Source: Pseudomonas fluorescens
Lineage (GTDB): Bacteria > Pseudomonadota > Gammaproteobacteria > Pseudomonadales > Pseudomonadaceae
Length of the DNA stretch: 64,000 nucleotides
Assembly: GCF_902497995.1 (NCBI RefSeq)
Contig: NZ_CABVII010000004.1
Coordinates: forward strand, 124,001 to 188,000
Direction: 5' to 3'
Shown: positions 20,301 to 30,367 of the stretch, in pieces
How positions within the stretch are numbered: the first letter of the stretch is position 1
How the letters are laid out: each line of letters starts with the position of its first letter
Translations under genes and position numbers: made by a program
The notes under the pieces: generated by a model
What the model saw: only the letters and a program-made list of their open reading frames with translations
What the model was told of the DNA's origin: nothing
The model's database searches: none

Positions 20301-21260
20301 TCAGGCGGCTTCGGCCACCTGCAGACCCAGTAAACGCGAGACCTGATCCAGTTCGGTTTCGCGACGCAGGACGGTGAACAGCTCCACCGCTTCGGGATAA
20401 TTGCGGGTCAGCATTGCCAGCCACTGCTTCAAGCGACCCGGCGATTGACGCGGGGTCATCTGCGCCTTGGCCTGCAGCCAGAAGTCCTGGATCAGCGGCA
20501 GCAGCTCGGCCCAGGTCATCTCGACCACGTCCTCACCGGCGCGCGCGGCAGCGATTTGCCGGGCCAGGTCCGGGCGCGAGACCAGCCCGCGACCGAGCAT
20601 GATGTCTTCCACACCGCTGATTTCGCGGCAACGGCGCCAGTCCTCGACGCTCCAGATATCACCATTGGCAAACACCGGCACCTTGACCACGTCCTGTACC
20701 CGTGGGATCCACTCCCAGTGGGCCGGCGGCTTGTAGCCATCGGTCTTGGTCCGCGCATGCACCACGATATGCGCCGCGCCACCTTCGGCCAGGGCCGTGG
20801 CGCAGACCAGCGCACCGTCCGGACTGTCGAAGCCGAGACGCATCTTGGCGGTGACCGGGATGTGTGCCGGTACCGCGCGACGCACGTGCTCGACGATTTC
20901 GTTGAGCAGTTCGGGCTCCTTGAGCAACACCGCACCGCCACGGGACTTGTTGACGGTCTTGGCCGGGCAGCCGAAGTTCAGGTCGATGACCTCGGAACCG
21001 AGCTCGCAGGCCAGCGCGGCATTTTCCGCCAGGCACACCGGATCGGACCCGAGCAACTGCACCCGCAACGGCACGCCGGACGCCGTGCGGGCGCCGGTCA
21101 GCAGTTCCGGACCGAACTTGTGGTAATAGGCAGGGGTGAGCAGCTGATCGTTGATCCGGATGAACTCGGTCACGCACCAGTCGATACCGCCCACACGGGT
21201 CAGCACGTCCCGCAGGATGTTGTCGACCAACCCCTCCATGGGCGCCAAAGCAATTTGCAT
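20301..21260 (-). CDS. dusC: tRNA-dihydrouridine(16) synthase
   Basis: 319 residues from the ATG at 21260 ([14 protein letters not shown]). FMN-dependent reduction of uridine 16 in the tRNA D-loop. The active-site cysteine lies in [29 protein letters not shown] and [13 protein letters not shown] are the FMN-phosphate-binding region. The [17 protein letters not shown] segment is characteristic of the DusC subgroup. It lies 121 bp upstream of ibpA on the same strand but is not expected to share its heat-shock promoter. Confidence 0.94.
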   Translation of the reverse strand: MQIALAPMEGLVDNILRDVLTRVGGIDWCVTEFIRINDQLLTPAYYHKFGPELLTGARTASGVPLRVQLLGSDPVCLAENAALACELGSEVIDLNFGCPAKTVNKSRGGAVLLKEPELLNEIVEHVRRAVPAHIPVTAKMRLGFDSPDGALVCATALAEGGAAHIVVHARTKTDGYKPPAHWEWIPRVQDVVKVPVFANGDIWSVEDWRRCREISGVEDIMLGRGLVSRPDLARQIAAARAGEDVVEMTWAELLPLIQDFWLQAKAQMTPRQSPGRLKQWLAMLTRNYPEAVELFTVLRRETELDQVSRLLGLQVAEAA

Positions 21261-21334
21261 GAAAAACACACTCGACGAAAAACGTGCGGCAGTTTACTGG
21301 TTTCGGCGTGCAGAAGGTATTTCGTCAGATAGGA

Positions 21335-21402
21335 CGCCTTCGCGGGCAAGCCTCGCTCCTACGGTCATCACACTCCTGTAGGAGCGAGGCTTGCCCGCGA
21401 AA
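21335..21402. repeat. Compact REPIN (TAGGAGC type)
   Basis: Inverted arms at 21335-21361 (CGCCTTCGCGGGCAAGCCTC) and 21377-21402 are separated by about 15 bp. This belongs to the CGCTCCTA/TAGGAGCG subtype rather than the GTGGGAGC subtype. Confidence 0.9.
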
Positions 21403-21409
21403 GCTTCAA

Positions 21410-21847
21410 TCAGGTCAACACTTGCAACGCAGGGCCGTAGCCTTCGATGAACTCTGCCGGCATGCGCTTGGGCCTGCCGGTGGACAGCTCGATGCAGACG
21501 AAAGTGGTTTGCGCCCGCAGCAGCGTGGTGTTGTCGCGAGGACGCTTGAGCTGGAAGTGCCGGGTCATTTTGAGGCGCTGGTCCCAATCGACGATCCAGG
21601 TCGCCAACTGCAACTCATCCTCTTCATAGGCGGCCGCCAGGTAATCGATCTCGTGCCGCACCACCGCCATCGCCCGGTCCAGCCGCCGATACTCGACCAG
21701 GTCCAGGCCGAGCCGCTGGGAGTGGCGCCAGGCGCAGCGTTCGAGCCAGGTCACATACACCGCGTTATTGGCGTGACCCAGCCCGTCGATGTCCTCGGCG
21801 CCCACTTGCAGATCAATGATAAACGGCGTTGCCCGATCCCAGCCCAT
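21410..21847 (-). CDS. Hotdog-fold acyl-CoA thioesterase
   Basis: 145 residues, 4-hydroxybenzoyl-CoA thioesterase type. The signature DIDGLGHANNAVYVTWLERCAW holds the catalytic aspartate/glutamate region of YbgC/FadM-like enzymes. It probably hydrolyses acyl-CoA in the cytoplasm; the chain-length preference cannot be read from sequence. It sits between dusC and the hydrolase gene on the same strand, as in other pseudomonads. Confidence 0.9.
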   Translation of the reverse strand: MGWDRATPFIIDLQVGAEDIDGLGHANNAVYVTWLERCAWRHSQRLGLDLVEYRRLDRAMAVVRHEIDYLAAAYEEDELQLATWIVDWDQRLKMTRHFQLKRPRDNTTLLRAQTTFVCIELSTGRPKRMPAEFIEGYGPALQVLT

Positions 21848-21895
21848 GCCTCACTCCCGGTCAGATGATGTCGACCGGGGCAGTGTAACGGATGC

Positions 21896-22729
21896 TCAGG
21901 CCGATTGGCGCGATTGCAGGCTACGACCGGACAGCAATGCCAGCACGCCATCAATCACCCGGGGATCGGCCAGCACCCGCTGATGACCGCCCTCTTCCAG
22001 GCGCAGCAGACGGCTGTCGAACCAGGCTTCGTGGATCAGTTGGGATTCCTTGACCAAGACATAGTTGTCGTCTTCGGCATGCACGATCAGGCCGGGCATG
22101 TCGAGCTGATAATGCGCGACATCCAGCGTCGCGGCGCGCATGCCCACGTCTTTTTCGACCTGACGAATGAACGCCGAACGGGCTTTGGGCGGCAGCCGCA
22201 CATAACGCGCGAAGCCCCGCAGCACCCCGAGGATTCGGGCCGGGGCAGCGATGGTCACCAGGGTTTCGGTGCGCAGGCCCAATTGAACGGCGAGCATGGC
22301 ACTGGCGCCGCCCATGGAGTGGCCGATGACCGCCTGCAGTGGCGGCAACTCGGCAGCCGCCTCGAGCATGGCCCGGGCGAACAGCACGACATTCGCTTCA
22401 TTGCCGGGCGAGCGACCGTGGGCGGGGCCGTCCAGGGCCACCACGGTATAACCGGCATCGACCAACGCGGTGATCAGGCTGGCAAACTGCGTCGGCCGCC
22501 CTTCCCAACCGTGCATCAGCAACACCGCCGGCCCCTGCCCCCAACGCAATGCCGAGAGACCGAAGCGCAAGGTGATCCGCTCGGATCTGGCCAACAGCGG
22601 CAACTCCCAGTCACGGGGCGGCAGGTCCCGCGGCGTCATGAACGCCTGTCGCATTTTGCTTGCGACCAGTTGTGGTGCGAACCAGCCCAAGGTGCCATTA
22701 ACGCCACGAACCCACTTCAACGTGCTCAT
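21896..22729 (-). CDS. Alpha/beta-hydrolase fold protein
   Basis: 277 residues from the ATG at 22729 (MSTLKWVRGVNG). The nucleophile elbow is GHSMGGAS (Ser), the oxyanion-loop motif LLMHGWEGR follows the first strands, and a C-terminal HAEDDNYV aspartate and GGHQRVL histidine complete a plausible triad. The substrate is unknown. tetR begins 571 bp upstream and ends 31 bp before this start, so both are probably cotranscribed under TetR control. Confidence 0.9.
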   Translation of the reverse strand: MSTLKWVRGVNGTLGWFAPQLVASKMRQAFMTPRDLPPRDWELPLLARSERITLRFGLSALRWGQGPAVLLMHGWEGRPTQFASLITALVDAGYTVVALDGPAHGRSPGNEANVVLFARAMLEAAAELPPLQAVIGHSMGGASAMLAVQLGLRTETLVTIAAPARILGVLRGFARYVRLPPKARSAFIRQVEKDVGMRAATLDVAHYQLDMPGLIVHAEDDNYVLVKESQLIHEAWFDSRLLRLEEGGHQRVLADPRVIDGVLALLSGRSLQSRQSA

Positions 22730-22760
22730 CGCTCTCACTCCCCAGGCTGACGCCTTCAGG

Positions 22761-23300
22761 TCACAGCACCGCCGACTTGGCAGCGCGCAGCAATCGATCG
22801 GACAACTCTCCCGGCCCCAGCGCCCGCGCCAGGGCCAGGCCACCGACCATCAAGGCCATGTCGGCCAGGGCTTTGTCGGTGTCTTCGGGGCTGGCCGCCA
22901 ACTGCGCGACCATCATTTCCACATGCTCATTCAAGGCCACGCGAAATTCGTCCGGCAGCCGACCCAGCTCGCCGACAGACGCCGGGATCGGGCACGCTGA
23001 CTCGGAGGAATCACGGTGTTTGCGTGACAGGTAGAACGCAGCGACCAACGCGCGACGCTCTTCACCGGTCAATTCGGCATCCATGTCGGCAATCAAGCCA
23101 CGGCGATGACTGAGCAACTGCTTGAACGCTTCCAGCATCATCGCGTCCTTGCTGTCGAAGTGGGCGTAGAAACCGCCGACGGTCAGGCCGGCTGCGCCCA
23201 TCACTTCGCCCACGCTCGGTTCGGCCGGGCCGCGCTGAATCAGCGCCGCGCTGGCAGCCTTGAGGATGCGTTCGCGGGTTTGAGCTTTTTTATCGTTCAT
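22761..23300 (-). CDS. TetR-family transcriptional repressor
   Basis: 179 residues; GGAGGCG ribosome-binding site. N-terminal helix-turn-helix (TRERILKAASAAL ... SVGEVMGAAGLTVGGFYAHFDSKDAM). The C-terminal ligand domain is unassigned. It is first in a run with the hydrolase and perhaps the thioesterase gene. A near-perfect palindrome 24 bp upstream is the likely operator, so it probably represses its own operon. The location beside the tRNA-Glu/Ala operon and gltX is conserved. Confidence 0.93.
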   Translation of the reverse strand: MNDKKAQTRERILKAASAALIQRGPAEPSVGEVMGAAGLTVGGFYAHFDSKDAMMLEAFKQLLSHRRGLIADMDAELTGEERRALVAAFYLSRKHRDSSESACPIPASVGELGRLPDEFRVALNEHVEMMVAQLAASPEDTDKALADMALMVGGLALARALGPGELSDRLLRAAKSAVL

Positions 23301-23310
23301 CGTCGCCTCC

Positions 23311-23336
23311 GAATATTACGACTAGAATATTATTCT
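23311..23336. promoter_or_regulatory. Probable TetR operator
   Basis: AGAATA-T-TATTCT (23324-23336) is a perfect 13-bp palindrome just upstream of the tetR start; GAATATTA recurs at 23311-23318, 14 bp away, giving a second half-site on the same helix face region. Confidence 0.6.
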
Positions 23337-23420
23337 CATAATAATTTTCCGCAAGTCGTGGATGTGACCGCTGGTCTGAAGCACAGTCTGAAAGAAGTGG
23401 GGGGATTTGGCCAAACGCCA

Positions 23421-23456
23421 GACAAACAAAAGGGCCATTCAATGATTGAATGACCC
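23421..23456 (-). terminator. Rho-independent terminator of the tRNA operon
   Basis: On the minus strand GGTCATTCAAT and ATTGAATGGCC form an 11-bp stem followed by CTTTTGTTTG, about 30 bp past the last tRNA-Glu. Confidence 0.85.
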
Positions 23457-23483
23457 CTATAAATCCCGCAGAGCGGGTAATCG

Positions 23484-23559
23484 TGGCGTCCCCTAGGGGA
23501 CTCGAACCCCTGTTACCGCCGTGAAAGGGCGGTGTCCTAGGCCACTAGACGAAGGGGAC
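23484..23559 (-). tRNA. tRNA-Glu(TTC), copy 2
   Basis: 76 nt with encoded CCA. The acceptor GTCCCCT pairs with AGGGGAC, the anticodon loop is CTTTCAC with TTC, and the T-arm reads GGTTCGAGTCC. Last gene of the four-tRNA operon. Confidence 0.97.
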
Positions 23560-23639
23560 GCAAAACCTTCTATACAACTGATCAGTGCTGAGAGCTGATC
23601 GATTCAAGGCCGGTGTGGCCAGACCTTGAACTGTAAAAT

Positions 23640-23715
23640 TGGTGGAGCTTAGCGGGATCGAACCGCTGACCTCCTGCATGCCATGCAGGCGCTCTCCCAG
23701 CTGAGCTAAAGCCCC
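23640..23715 (-). tRNA. tRNA-Ala(GGC), copy 2
   Basis: 76 nt with encoded CCA. Anticodon stem CCTGC/GCAGG around loop ATGGCAT gives anticodon GGC; T-arm GGTTCGATCCC. The T stem differs from copy 1 by compensated bases. Confidence 0.97.
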
Positions 23716-23768
23716 GGATTTTTCGCCTCGCGGCGGAGCGACATCTTGCAACATCGCTTCTGTAAAAC

Positions 23769-23844
23769 TGGCGTCCCCTAGGGGACTCGAACCCCTGTTA
23801 CCGCCGTGAAAGGGCGGTGTCCTAGGCCACTAGACGAAGGGGAC
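23769..23844 (-). tRNA. tRNA-Glu(TTC), copy 1
   Basis: 76 nt with encoded CCA, identical in the mature region to the copy at 23484-23559. Confidence 0.97.
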
Positions 23845-23923
23845 GCAAACCCTTCTATACAACAGATCAACGCTGAGTGTTGATCGCTTCAAGGCCGGTG
23901 TGGCCAGACCTTGAAGTGTAAAT

Positions 23924-23999
<76 letters not shown>

Positions 24000-24032
24000 T
24001 CATCGTTGATGTCATCGCTGAGGACGGGGCGA

Positions 24033-24061
24033 ATCTTAAGGGCGTATCGAAAGCCTGTCAA
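24033..24061 (-). promoter_or_regulatory. Promoter of the tRNA-Ala/Glu operon
   Basis: Minus-strand TTGACA (24056-24061), 17-bp spacer, TAAGAT (24033-24038), then a GC-rich discriminator CGCCCCG. The discriminator is the usual mark of stringently controlled stable-RNA promoters. Confidence 0.85.
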
Positions 24062-24150
24062 ACTTATTTTTGAAAAATTTCAAAATTTTTTGTCGGCATA
24101 ACAACCACTTACCGCCCTCCCCCGCAAACTGGGGGTTGGGAATGATCAAT

Positions 24151-25797
24151 GTAGGAGTCCGGCTTGCCGGCGAAGGCGTCTTCACGGACGCTGCCAGACT
24201 CGAGGCCGCCTTCGCGGGCAAGCCTCGCTCCTACAGCGATTACCCGTTGAAGGGTGGAGAACGCCAAACCCCGTAGGAGCCAGGCTTGCCGGCGAAGGCG
24301 TCTTCACGGACGCTGCCAGACTCGAGGCCGCCTTCGCGGGCAAGCCTCGCTCCTACAGCGATTACCCGTTGAAGGGTGGAGAACGCCAAACCCCGTAGGA
24401 GCCAGGCTTGCCGGCGAAGGCGTCTTCACGGACGCTGCCAGACTCGAGGCCGCCTTCGCGGGCAAGCCTCGCTCCTACAGCGATTACCCGTTGAAGGGTG
24501 GAGAACGCCAAACCCCGTAGGAGCCAGGCTTGCCGGCGAAGGCGTCTTCACGGACGCTGCCAGACTCGAGGCCGCCTTCGCGGGCAAGCCTCGCTCCTAC
24601 AGCGATTACCCGTTGAAGGGTGGAGAACGCCAAACCCCGTAGGAGCCAGGCTTGCCGGCGAAGGCGTCTTCACGGACGCTGCCAGACTCGAGGCCGCCTT
24701 CGCGGGCAAGCCTCGCTCCTACAGCGATTACCCGTTGAAGGGTGGAGAACGCCAAACCCCGTAGGAGCCAGGCTTGCCGGCGAAGGCGTCTTCACGGACG
24801 CTGCCAGACTCGAGGCCGCCTTCGCGGGCAAGCCTCGCTCCTACAGCGATTACCCGTTGAAGGGTGGAGAACGCCAAACCCCGTAGGAGCCAGGCTTGCC
24901 GGCGAAGGCGTCTTCACGGACGCTGCCAGACTCGAGGCCGCCTTCGCGGGCAAGCCTCGCTCCTACAGCGATTACCCGTTGAAGGGTGGAGAACGCCAAA
25001 CCCCGTAGGAGCCAGGCTTGCCGGCGAAGGCGTCTTCAGGGGCGCTGCAAGGCTCCAGGCCGCCTTCGCGGGCAAGCCTCGCTCCTACAGGATTACCCGT
25101 TGAAGGGTGGAGAACGCCAAACCCCGTAGGAGCCAGGCTTGCCGGCGAAGGCGTCTTCAGGGGCGCTGCAAGGCTCCAGGCCGCCTTCGCGGGCAAGCCT
25201 CGCTCCTACAGCGATTACCCGTTGAAGGGTGGAGAACGCCAAACCCCGTAGGAGCCAGGCTTGCCGGCGAAGGCGTCTTCAGGGGCGCTGCAAGGCTCCA
25301 GGCCGCCTTCGCGGGCAAGCCTCGCTCCTACAGGATTACCCGTTGAAGGGTGGAGAACGCCAAACCCCGTAGGAGCCAGGCTTGCCGGCGAAGGCGTCTT
25401 CAGGGGCGCTGCAAGGCTCCAGGCCGCCTTCGCGGGCAAGCCTCGCTCCTACAGCGATTACCCGTTGAAGGGTGGAGAACGCCAAACCCCGTAGGAGCCA
25501 GGCTTGCCGGCGAAGGCGTCTTCAGGGGCGCTGCAAGGCTCCAGGCCGCCTTCGCGGGCAAGCCTCGCTCCTACAGCGATTACCCGTTGAAGGGAGGAGA
25601 ACGCCAAACCCCGTAGGAGCCAGGCTTGCCGGCGAAGGCGTCTTCAGGGGCGCTGCAAGGCTCCAGGCCGCCTTCGCGGGCAAGCCTCGCTCCTACAGGA
25701 TTACCCGTTGAAGGATGGAGAACGCCAAACCCCGTAGGAGCCAGGCTTGCCGGCGAAGGCGTCTTCAGGGGCGCTGCAAGGCTCCAGGCCGCCTTCG
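24151..25797. repeat. Tandem REPIN array, 13 full units plus a partial one (~122 bp each)
   Basis: Units begin at 24151, 24273, 24395, 24517, 24639, 24761, 24883, 25005, 25126, 25248, 25369, 25491, 25613 and 25734. Each has a TAGGAGCCAGGCTTGCCGGC arm, a ~25-bp spacer, an inverted CTTCGCGGGCAAGCCTCGCT arm and a linker (ATTACCCGTTGAAGGGTGGA). The first seven share one spacer (ACGGACGCTGCCAGACTCGA), the rest another (GGGGCGCTGCAAGGCTCCAG). In the second block 121- and 122-bp units partly alternate (121, 122, 121, 122, 122, 121). The last unit lacks its right arm and ends just before the gltX stop codon. Apparent 79-88-residue reading frames inside are by-products. No gene is present. Confidence 0.95.
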
Positions 25798-25838
25798 GTG
25801 CGGCGATCCGACAAGCCAGCGCCGACACAAGCCAGCTC

Positions 25839-27320
25839 CTACGCGATATTGCCCAGCAGCTTTTCCCACTCCTTGTTTTCTTTCTTCGACACGCCGCCCA
25901 GCAGGTCGATGGCCTGGCGCAGACGGAAACGGGTCAGGTCCGGACCGAGGATTTCCATCGCATCGAGCACCGACACCGAACTGGCCTGGCCGGTGATCGC
26001 GGCGAACATCAGTGGCATGGCGTCACGCAACTTCAGCTCCAGGGATTCGACCACCGCCTGAATCGTCGCGGTGATGCTGTCCTTCTCCCACTGGCGCAGG
26101 CTTTCGAGCTTCCACAGGATCAACTGCATCAACTGGCGAACCTGATCCCCCGAGAGCTTTTTCGACTCGAACAACCTGGCATCCGGATTGACCCCACCGG
26201 CGAAGAAGAAGCCGGCCAGCGGTGCCACCTGGCTGAAGGTTTCGACCCGGCCTTGCACGTGCGGCGCGATCTTCATCATGTATTCAGGGTTCAGCGCCCA
26301 TGTTTGCAGACGCGCAGCGAACTCTTCCACCGGCAGGTCACGCAGCCACTGGCCGTTGAGCCACGACAGTTTCTCGATGTCGAAAATCGGCCCGCCGAGG
26401 GACACGCGCTTCAGGTCGAAGTGGTCGACCATTTCCTGCAACGAGAACTTCTCGCGCTCGTCCGGCATCGACCAGCCCATGCGGCCCAGGTAGTTGAGCA
26501 TGGCTTCCGGCATGAAACCCATGCGCTCGTAGAACGTGACCGAGGTCGGGTTCTTGCGCTTGGACAGCTTGCTCTTGTCCGGGTTACGCAGCAGCGGCAT
26601 GTAGCACAGCTCCGGCTGTTCCCAGCCGAAGTATTCGTACAGCAGAATCAGTTTCGGTGCCGATGGCAGCCATTCTTCGCCGCGCAGGACGTGGGTGATG
26701 CCCATCAGGTGGTCGTCGACCACGTTGGCCAGGAAGTACGTCGGCAGGCCGTCGGTCTTCATCAGCACTTGCATGTCCATGCGATCCCACGGGATCTCGA
26801 CGTCGCCACGCAGCATGTCCGGCACCACGCAGACGCCTTCGCTCGGCACTTTCATGCGGATCACATGGGGCTCGCCGGCGGCCAGGCGGGCAGCCACTTC
26901 TTCCTTGGACAGCAACAACGCACGGCCGTCGTAACGCGGGGTTTCGCCACGGGCCATTTGCTCGGCGCGCATCTGGTCCAGCTCTTCGGCGGTGCAGAAG
27001 CACGGGAAGGCGTGGCCCATCTCGACGAGCTGCTGGCAGTACTTCTGATAGATATCGCCGCGCTCGCTCTGGCGGTATGGACCGTGCGGGCCGCCAACGT
27101 CCGGGCCTTCGCTCCAGTCGATCCCCAGCCAGCGCAGGGCGTCGAAAATCTGCTGTTCGGACTCGCGGGTCGAACGCAATTGATCGGTGTCCTCGATCCG
27201 CAGGATGAACTCACCGCCGTGCTGCCTGGCAAAGCAGTAGTTGAACAAAGCGATGTAAGCGGTACCTACGTGGGGGTCCCCGGTAGGCGATGGCGCGATG
27301 CGAGTGCGGACGGTGGTCAT
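25839..27320 (-). CDS. gltX: Glutamyl-tRNA synthetase
   Basis: 493 residues from the ATG at 27320 ([20 protein letters not shown]). Class I aminoacyl-tRNA synthetase charging tRNA-Glu. The HIGH-type motif is [11 protein letters not shown] and the KMSKS-type loop is [10 protein letters not shown]. The C-terminal anticodon-binding domain is complete. The gene follows the same-strand tRNA-Glu operon region found in P. aeruginosa, so the enzyme and its tRNA are neighbours. The stop codon falls in TCCTAC sequence at the degenerate edge of the REPIN array. Confidence 0.97.
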   Translation of the reverse strand: MTTVRTRIAPSPTGDPHVGTAYIALFNYCFARQHGGEFILRIEDTDQLRSTRESEQQIFDALRWLGIDWSEGPDVGGPHGPYRQSERGDIYQKYCQQLVEMGHAFPCFCTAEELDQMRAEQMARGETPRYDGRALLLSKEEVAARLAAGEPHVIRMKVPSEGVCVVPDMLRGDVEIPWDRMDMQVLMKTDGLPTYFLANVVDDHLMGITHVLRGEEWLPSAPKLILLYEYFGWEQPELCYMPLLRNPDKSKLSKRKNPTSVTFYERMGFMPEAMLNYLGRMGWSMPDEREKFSLQEMVDHFDLKRVSLGGPIFDIEKLSWLNGQWLRDLPVEEFAARLQTWALNPEYMMKIAPHVQGRVETFSQVAPLAGFFFAGGVNPDARLFESKKLSGDQVRQLMQLILWKLESLRQWEKDSITATIQAVVESLELKLRDAMPLMFAAITGQASSVSVLDAMEILGPDLTRFRLRQAIDLLGGVSKKENKEWEKLLGNIA

Positions 27321-27467
27321 GGCATGTCTCGAAAAGAATGAAAAGCGAAGATAAAACAGGGGGCGAATGGTAACAGGCGTAGCCTGCCCGGCTCCAGTCA
27401 GTGGGGCATTTAAGCCAATATTGCATTGGGGGATCAGCTTTGGGGTGGTGTTGTCTATTACCGGCAT

Positions 27468-27993
27468 GGGTGAAGGCTAGTGAAGCGCACTGATTGATAC
27501 GTGTGGCGCACCGACTGGCCTCTTCGCGAGCAAGCTCGCTCCCACAGGGGTTGTGGGTGGACACATAGGGTGCGATACCTTCAATTCCTGTGGGTGAAGG
27601 CTAGTGAAGCGCACTGATTGATATGTGTGGCGCGCCGACTGGCCTCTTCGCGAGCAAGCTCGCTCCCACAGGGGTTGTGGGTGGGCACAGAGGGTGCGAA
27701 CACCTTCAATCCCTGTGGGTGAAGGCTAGTGAAGCGCACTGATTGATATGTGTGGCGCACCGACTGGCCTCATCGCGAGCAAGCTCGCTCCCACAGGGGT
27801 TGTGGGTGGGCACAGAGGGTGTGAACACTTTCAATCCCTGTGGGTGAAGGCTAGTGAAGCGCACTGATTGATATGTGTGGCGCACCGACTGGCCTCATCG
27901 CGAGCAAGGTCGCTCCCACAGGGGTTGTGGGTGGGCACATAGGGTGCGAACACCTTCAATTCCTGTGGGAGCGGGCTTGCTCGCGAAGAGGCC
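27468..27993. repeat. Second tandem REP array, four ~125-bp units plus terminal REP
   Basis: Units begin at 27468, 27592, 27717 and 27842 with GGGTGAAGGCTAGTGAAGCG, each holding one REP (CTTCGCGAGCAAGCTCGCTC, with CATCGCGAGC in units 3 and 4) and a GGTTGTGGGTGGGCACA-like linker. An inverted GTGGGAGCGGGCTTGCTCGC element closes the array before uvrB. It occupies most of the 692-bp gltX-uvrB gap, where there is no gene. Confidence 0.92.
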
Positions 27994-28012
27994 CGCCCAT
28001 TCACCACCCATC

Positions 28013-30028
28013 TCAAACCGTGATCAACCGCTCCCGCAACTTGCTGATCTCGTCGCGCATCTGCGCCGCCGCCTCGAATTCCAGGTCGCGCGCCAACGCG
28101 TACATCTTCTCTTCCAACGCTTTAATGCGCTTGGCGATTTCGCCCGGCGAACGCAGTTCGGCTTCGTACCTGGCACTTTCCTCGGCGGCCTTGGCCATGC
28201 CTTTGCGCTTCTTGCTGCGCGAACCCGGCACGGTGGCGCCTTCCATGATATCGGCCACGTCCTTGAACACCCCTTTGGGCGTGATGCCGTTGGCCAGGTT
28301 GAAGGCGATCTGCTTGTCGCGACGCCGTTCGGTCTCGCCGATCGCCCGCTCCATGGAGCCGGTGATCCGATCCGCATACAGAATCGCCCGGCCATTGAGG
28401 TTACGCGCCGCGCGGCCGATGGTCTGGATCAGCGAGCGCTCGGAACGCAGGAAGCCTTCCTTGTCCGCATCCAGAATCGCCACCAGCGAGACTTCCGGCA
28501 TGTCCAGGCCTTCACGCAGCAGGTTGATCCCCACCAGCACATCGAAGGTCCCAAGGCGCAGGTCGCGGATGATCTCGACCCGCTCCACGGTATCGATGTC
28601 CGAGTGCAGGTAACGCACGCGCACGCCGTGGTCGGCCAGGTAATCGGTCAAGTCTTCGGACATGCGCTTGGTCAGCGTGGTCACCAGCACCCGCTCCTCC
28701 AGCGCCACGCGCTTGGAGATTTCCGAGAGCAGATCGTCGACCTGGGTCAGTGCCGGGCGGATTTCGATTTGCGGGTCCACCAGGCCCGTCGGACGCACCA
28801 GCTGCTCGACCACGCGACCGGCGTGTTCCGCCTCATAATTGCCCGGCGTCGCCGAGACAAAAATCGTCTGCGGACTGATGTGTTCGAATTCGTCGAAACG
28901 CATCGGCCGGTTATCCAGCGCCGACGGCAGGCGAAAACCGTATTCCACCAGCGTTTCCTTGCGCGAGCGGTCGCCTTTATACATCGCGCCGACCTGCGGC
29001 ACGCTGACGTGGGATTCGTCGATCACCAGCAAGGCATCGGCTGGCAAATAGTCGAACAAGGTGGGCGGCGCCTGGCCGGATTCACGGCCGGACAGGTAGC
29101 GCGAGTAGTTTTCGATCCCGTTGCAATAACCCAGCTCAAGGATCATCTCCAGGTCGAAACGGGTGCGCTGCTCCAGACGCTGGGCTTCCACCAGTTTGTT
29201 ATTGGACCGCAGGTAGTCCAGGCGCTCCTGCAGCTCGACCTTGATCCCCTCAACGGCGCCGAGCAGGGTTTCCCGCGGCGTCACGTAATGGCTTTTCGGG
29301 TAAAAGGTGAAACGCGGCAGCTTGCGGATCACTTCGCCGGTCAGCGGATCGAAGGCTGACAGGCTCTCGACTTCGTCATCGAACAGCTCGATGCGGATCG
29401 CTTCGAAATCGGATTCTGCCGGGTGGATATCAATTACATCGCCGCGCACCCGGAAGGTCGCACGGGCGAACTCCATATCGTTGCGGGTGTATTGCAGGTC
29501 GGCGAGCCGGCGCAGCAGCGCACGCTGATCGAGTTTGTCGCCACGATCCACATGCAGCACCATCTTCAAATAGGTTTCGGGGCTACCCAGACCGTAAATG
29601 CACGACACCGTGGTGACGATGATCGCATCCTTGCGCTCGAGCAGCGCCTTGGTCGCGGACAGGCGCATCTGCTCGATGTGGTCGTTGATCGACGCATCCT
29701 TCTCGATGAAGGTGTCCGAAGAGGGTACATAGGCTTCGGGCTGGTAGTAGTCGTAGTAGGAAACGAAGTATTCCACCGCGTTGTTCGGGAAGAATGCCTT
29801 GAATTCACCGTACAACTGCGCGGCCAGGGTCTTGTTCGGCGCCAGCACCAGGGTCGGGCGCTGCACCTGGGCGATCACGTTGGCGATGCTGAAGGTCTTG
29901 CCCGAGCCGGTCACTCCCAGCAACGTCTGGTGCGCCAGCCCGGCTTCGATGCCCTCCACCATCAGGCGGATGGCTTCCGGCTGATCGCCGGCGGGTTCGA
30001 AGCGGGTGACTAGCTGGAATTCAGACAT
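28013..30028 (-). CDS. uvrB: Excinuclease ABC subunit B
   Basis: 671 residues from the ATG at 30028 ([20 protein letters not shown]). Damage-verification helicase of nucleotide excision repair. Walker A is GVTGSGKT, the beta-hairpin motif is [12 protein letters not shown], Walker B contains DESH, the helicase motifs [13 protein letters not shown] and QTIGRAARN are present, and the C-terminal UVR motif ([13 protein letters not shown]) binds UvrC. The start has CAGAGGT upstream. I did not find a convincing CTG-N10-CAG LexA box in the upstream region. Confidence 0.97.
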   Translation of the reverse strand: MSEFQLVTRFEPAGDQPEAIRLMVEGIEAGLAHQTLLGVTGSGKTFSIANVIAQVQRPTLVLAPNKTLAAQLYGEFKAFFPNNAVEYFVSYYDYYQPEAYVPSSDTFIEKDASINDHIEQMRLSATKALLERKDAIIVTTVSCIYGLGSPETYLKMVLHVDRGDKLDQRALLRRLADLQYTRNDMEFARATFRVRGDVIDIHPAESDFEAIRIELFDDEVESLSAFDPLTGEVIRKLPRFTFYPKSHYVTPRETLLGAVEGIKVELQERLDYLRSNNKLVEAQRLEQRTRFDLEMILELGYCNGIENYSRYLSGRESGQAPPTLFDYLPADALLVIDESHVSVPQVGAMYKGDRSRKETLVEYGFRLPSALDNRPMRFDEFEHISPQTIFVSATPGNYEAEHAGRVVEQLVRPTGLVDPQIEIRPALTQVDDLLSEISKRVALEERVLVTTLTKRMSEDLTDYLADHGVRVRYLHSDIDTVERVEIIRDLRLGTFDVLVGINLLREGLDMPEVSLVAILDADKEGFLRSERSLIQTIGRAARNLNGRAILYADRITGSMERAIGETERRRDKQIAFNLANGITPKGVFKDVADIMEGATVPGSRSKKRKGMAKAAEESARYEAELRSPGEIAKRIKALEEKMYALARDLEFEAAAQMRDEISKLRERLITV

Positions 30029-30367
30029 ACATAACCTCTGGGTTCGCGCCTGGCCGGTCAAACCGGACAGCAACGAGAAAGACCGCAAACGACTGACGTC
30101 GCCCGAGGAAAAAACTGGGATTGCGCTCAATGTGGAGCCGATTGCCCGCGCTTTCAAGGCAAACGTCCTACAACCCTCGAAGTCTTTGACCCAATCAATC
30201 GACTATCGATCGAAAAATAATCGGTAAAACCTACGTCAAAAGGCGAAATGCCTGTCGCGTTACATCAGTGATGGCCTCTATACTAGCTCCCCGTTTGTGC
30301 ACCGCTCTAGTGCATTCGGCTGGAGCGCGACACGTCCCTCCACACTCTATTCAGAGCCGCCGCAAAA
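30029..30367. promoter_or_regulatory. uvrB / aminotransferase divergent region
   Basis: 339 bp without a gene. It contains a small perfect hairpin CCGGT-CAA-ACCGG near the uvrB start and a TATACT -10-like hexamer at 30279-30284, 84 bp before the aminotransferase start, with no strong -35. Both divergent promoters should be here. Confidence 0.4.

Noticed and set aside
24254..25616. Series of identical 77-88-codon frames
   Set aside because: They lie wholly within the tandem REPIN units and repeat at the 121-122 bp period; no coding signal.
24151..25797. CRISPR array
   Set aside because: Units are ~122 bp with internal inverted arms, the spacers are not unique, and no cas genes are present.
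30029..30367. LexA box upstream of uvrB
   Set aside because: The CTG...CAG pair near the uvrB start is too widely spaced for a LexA site.
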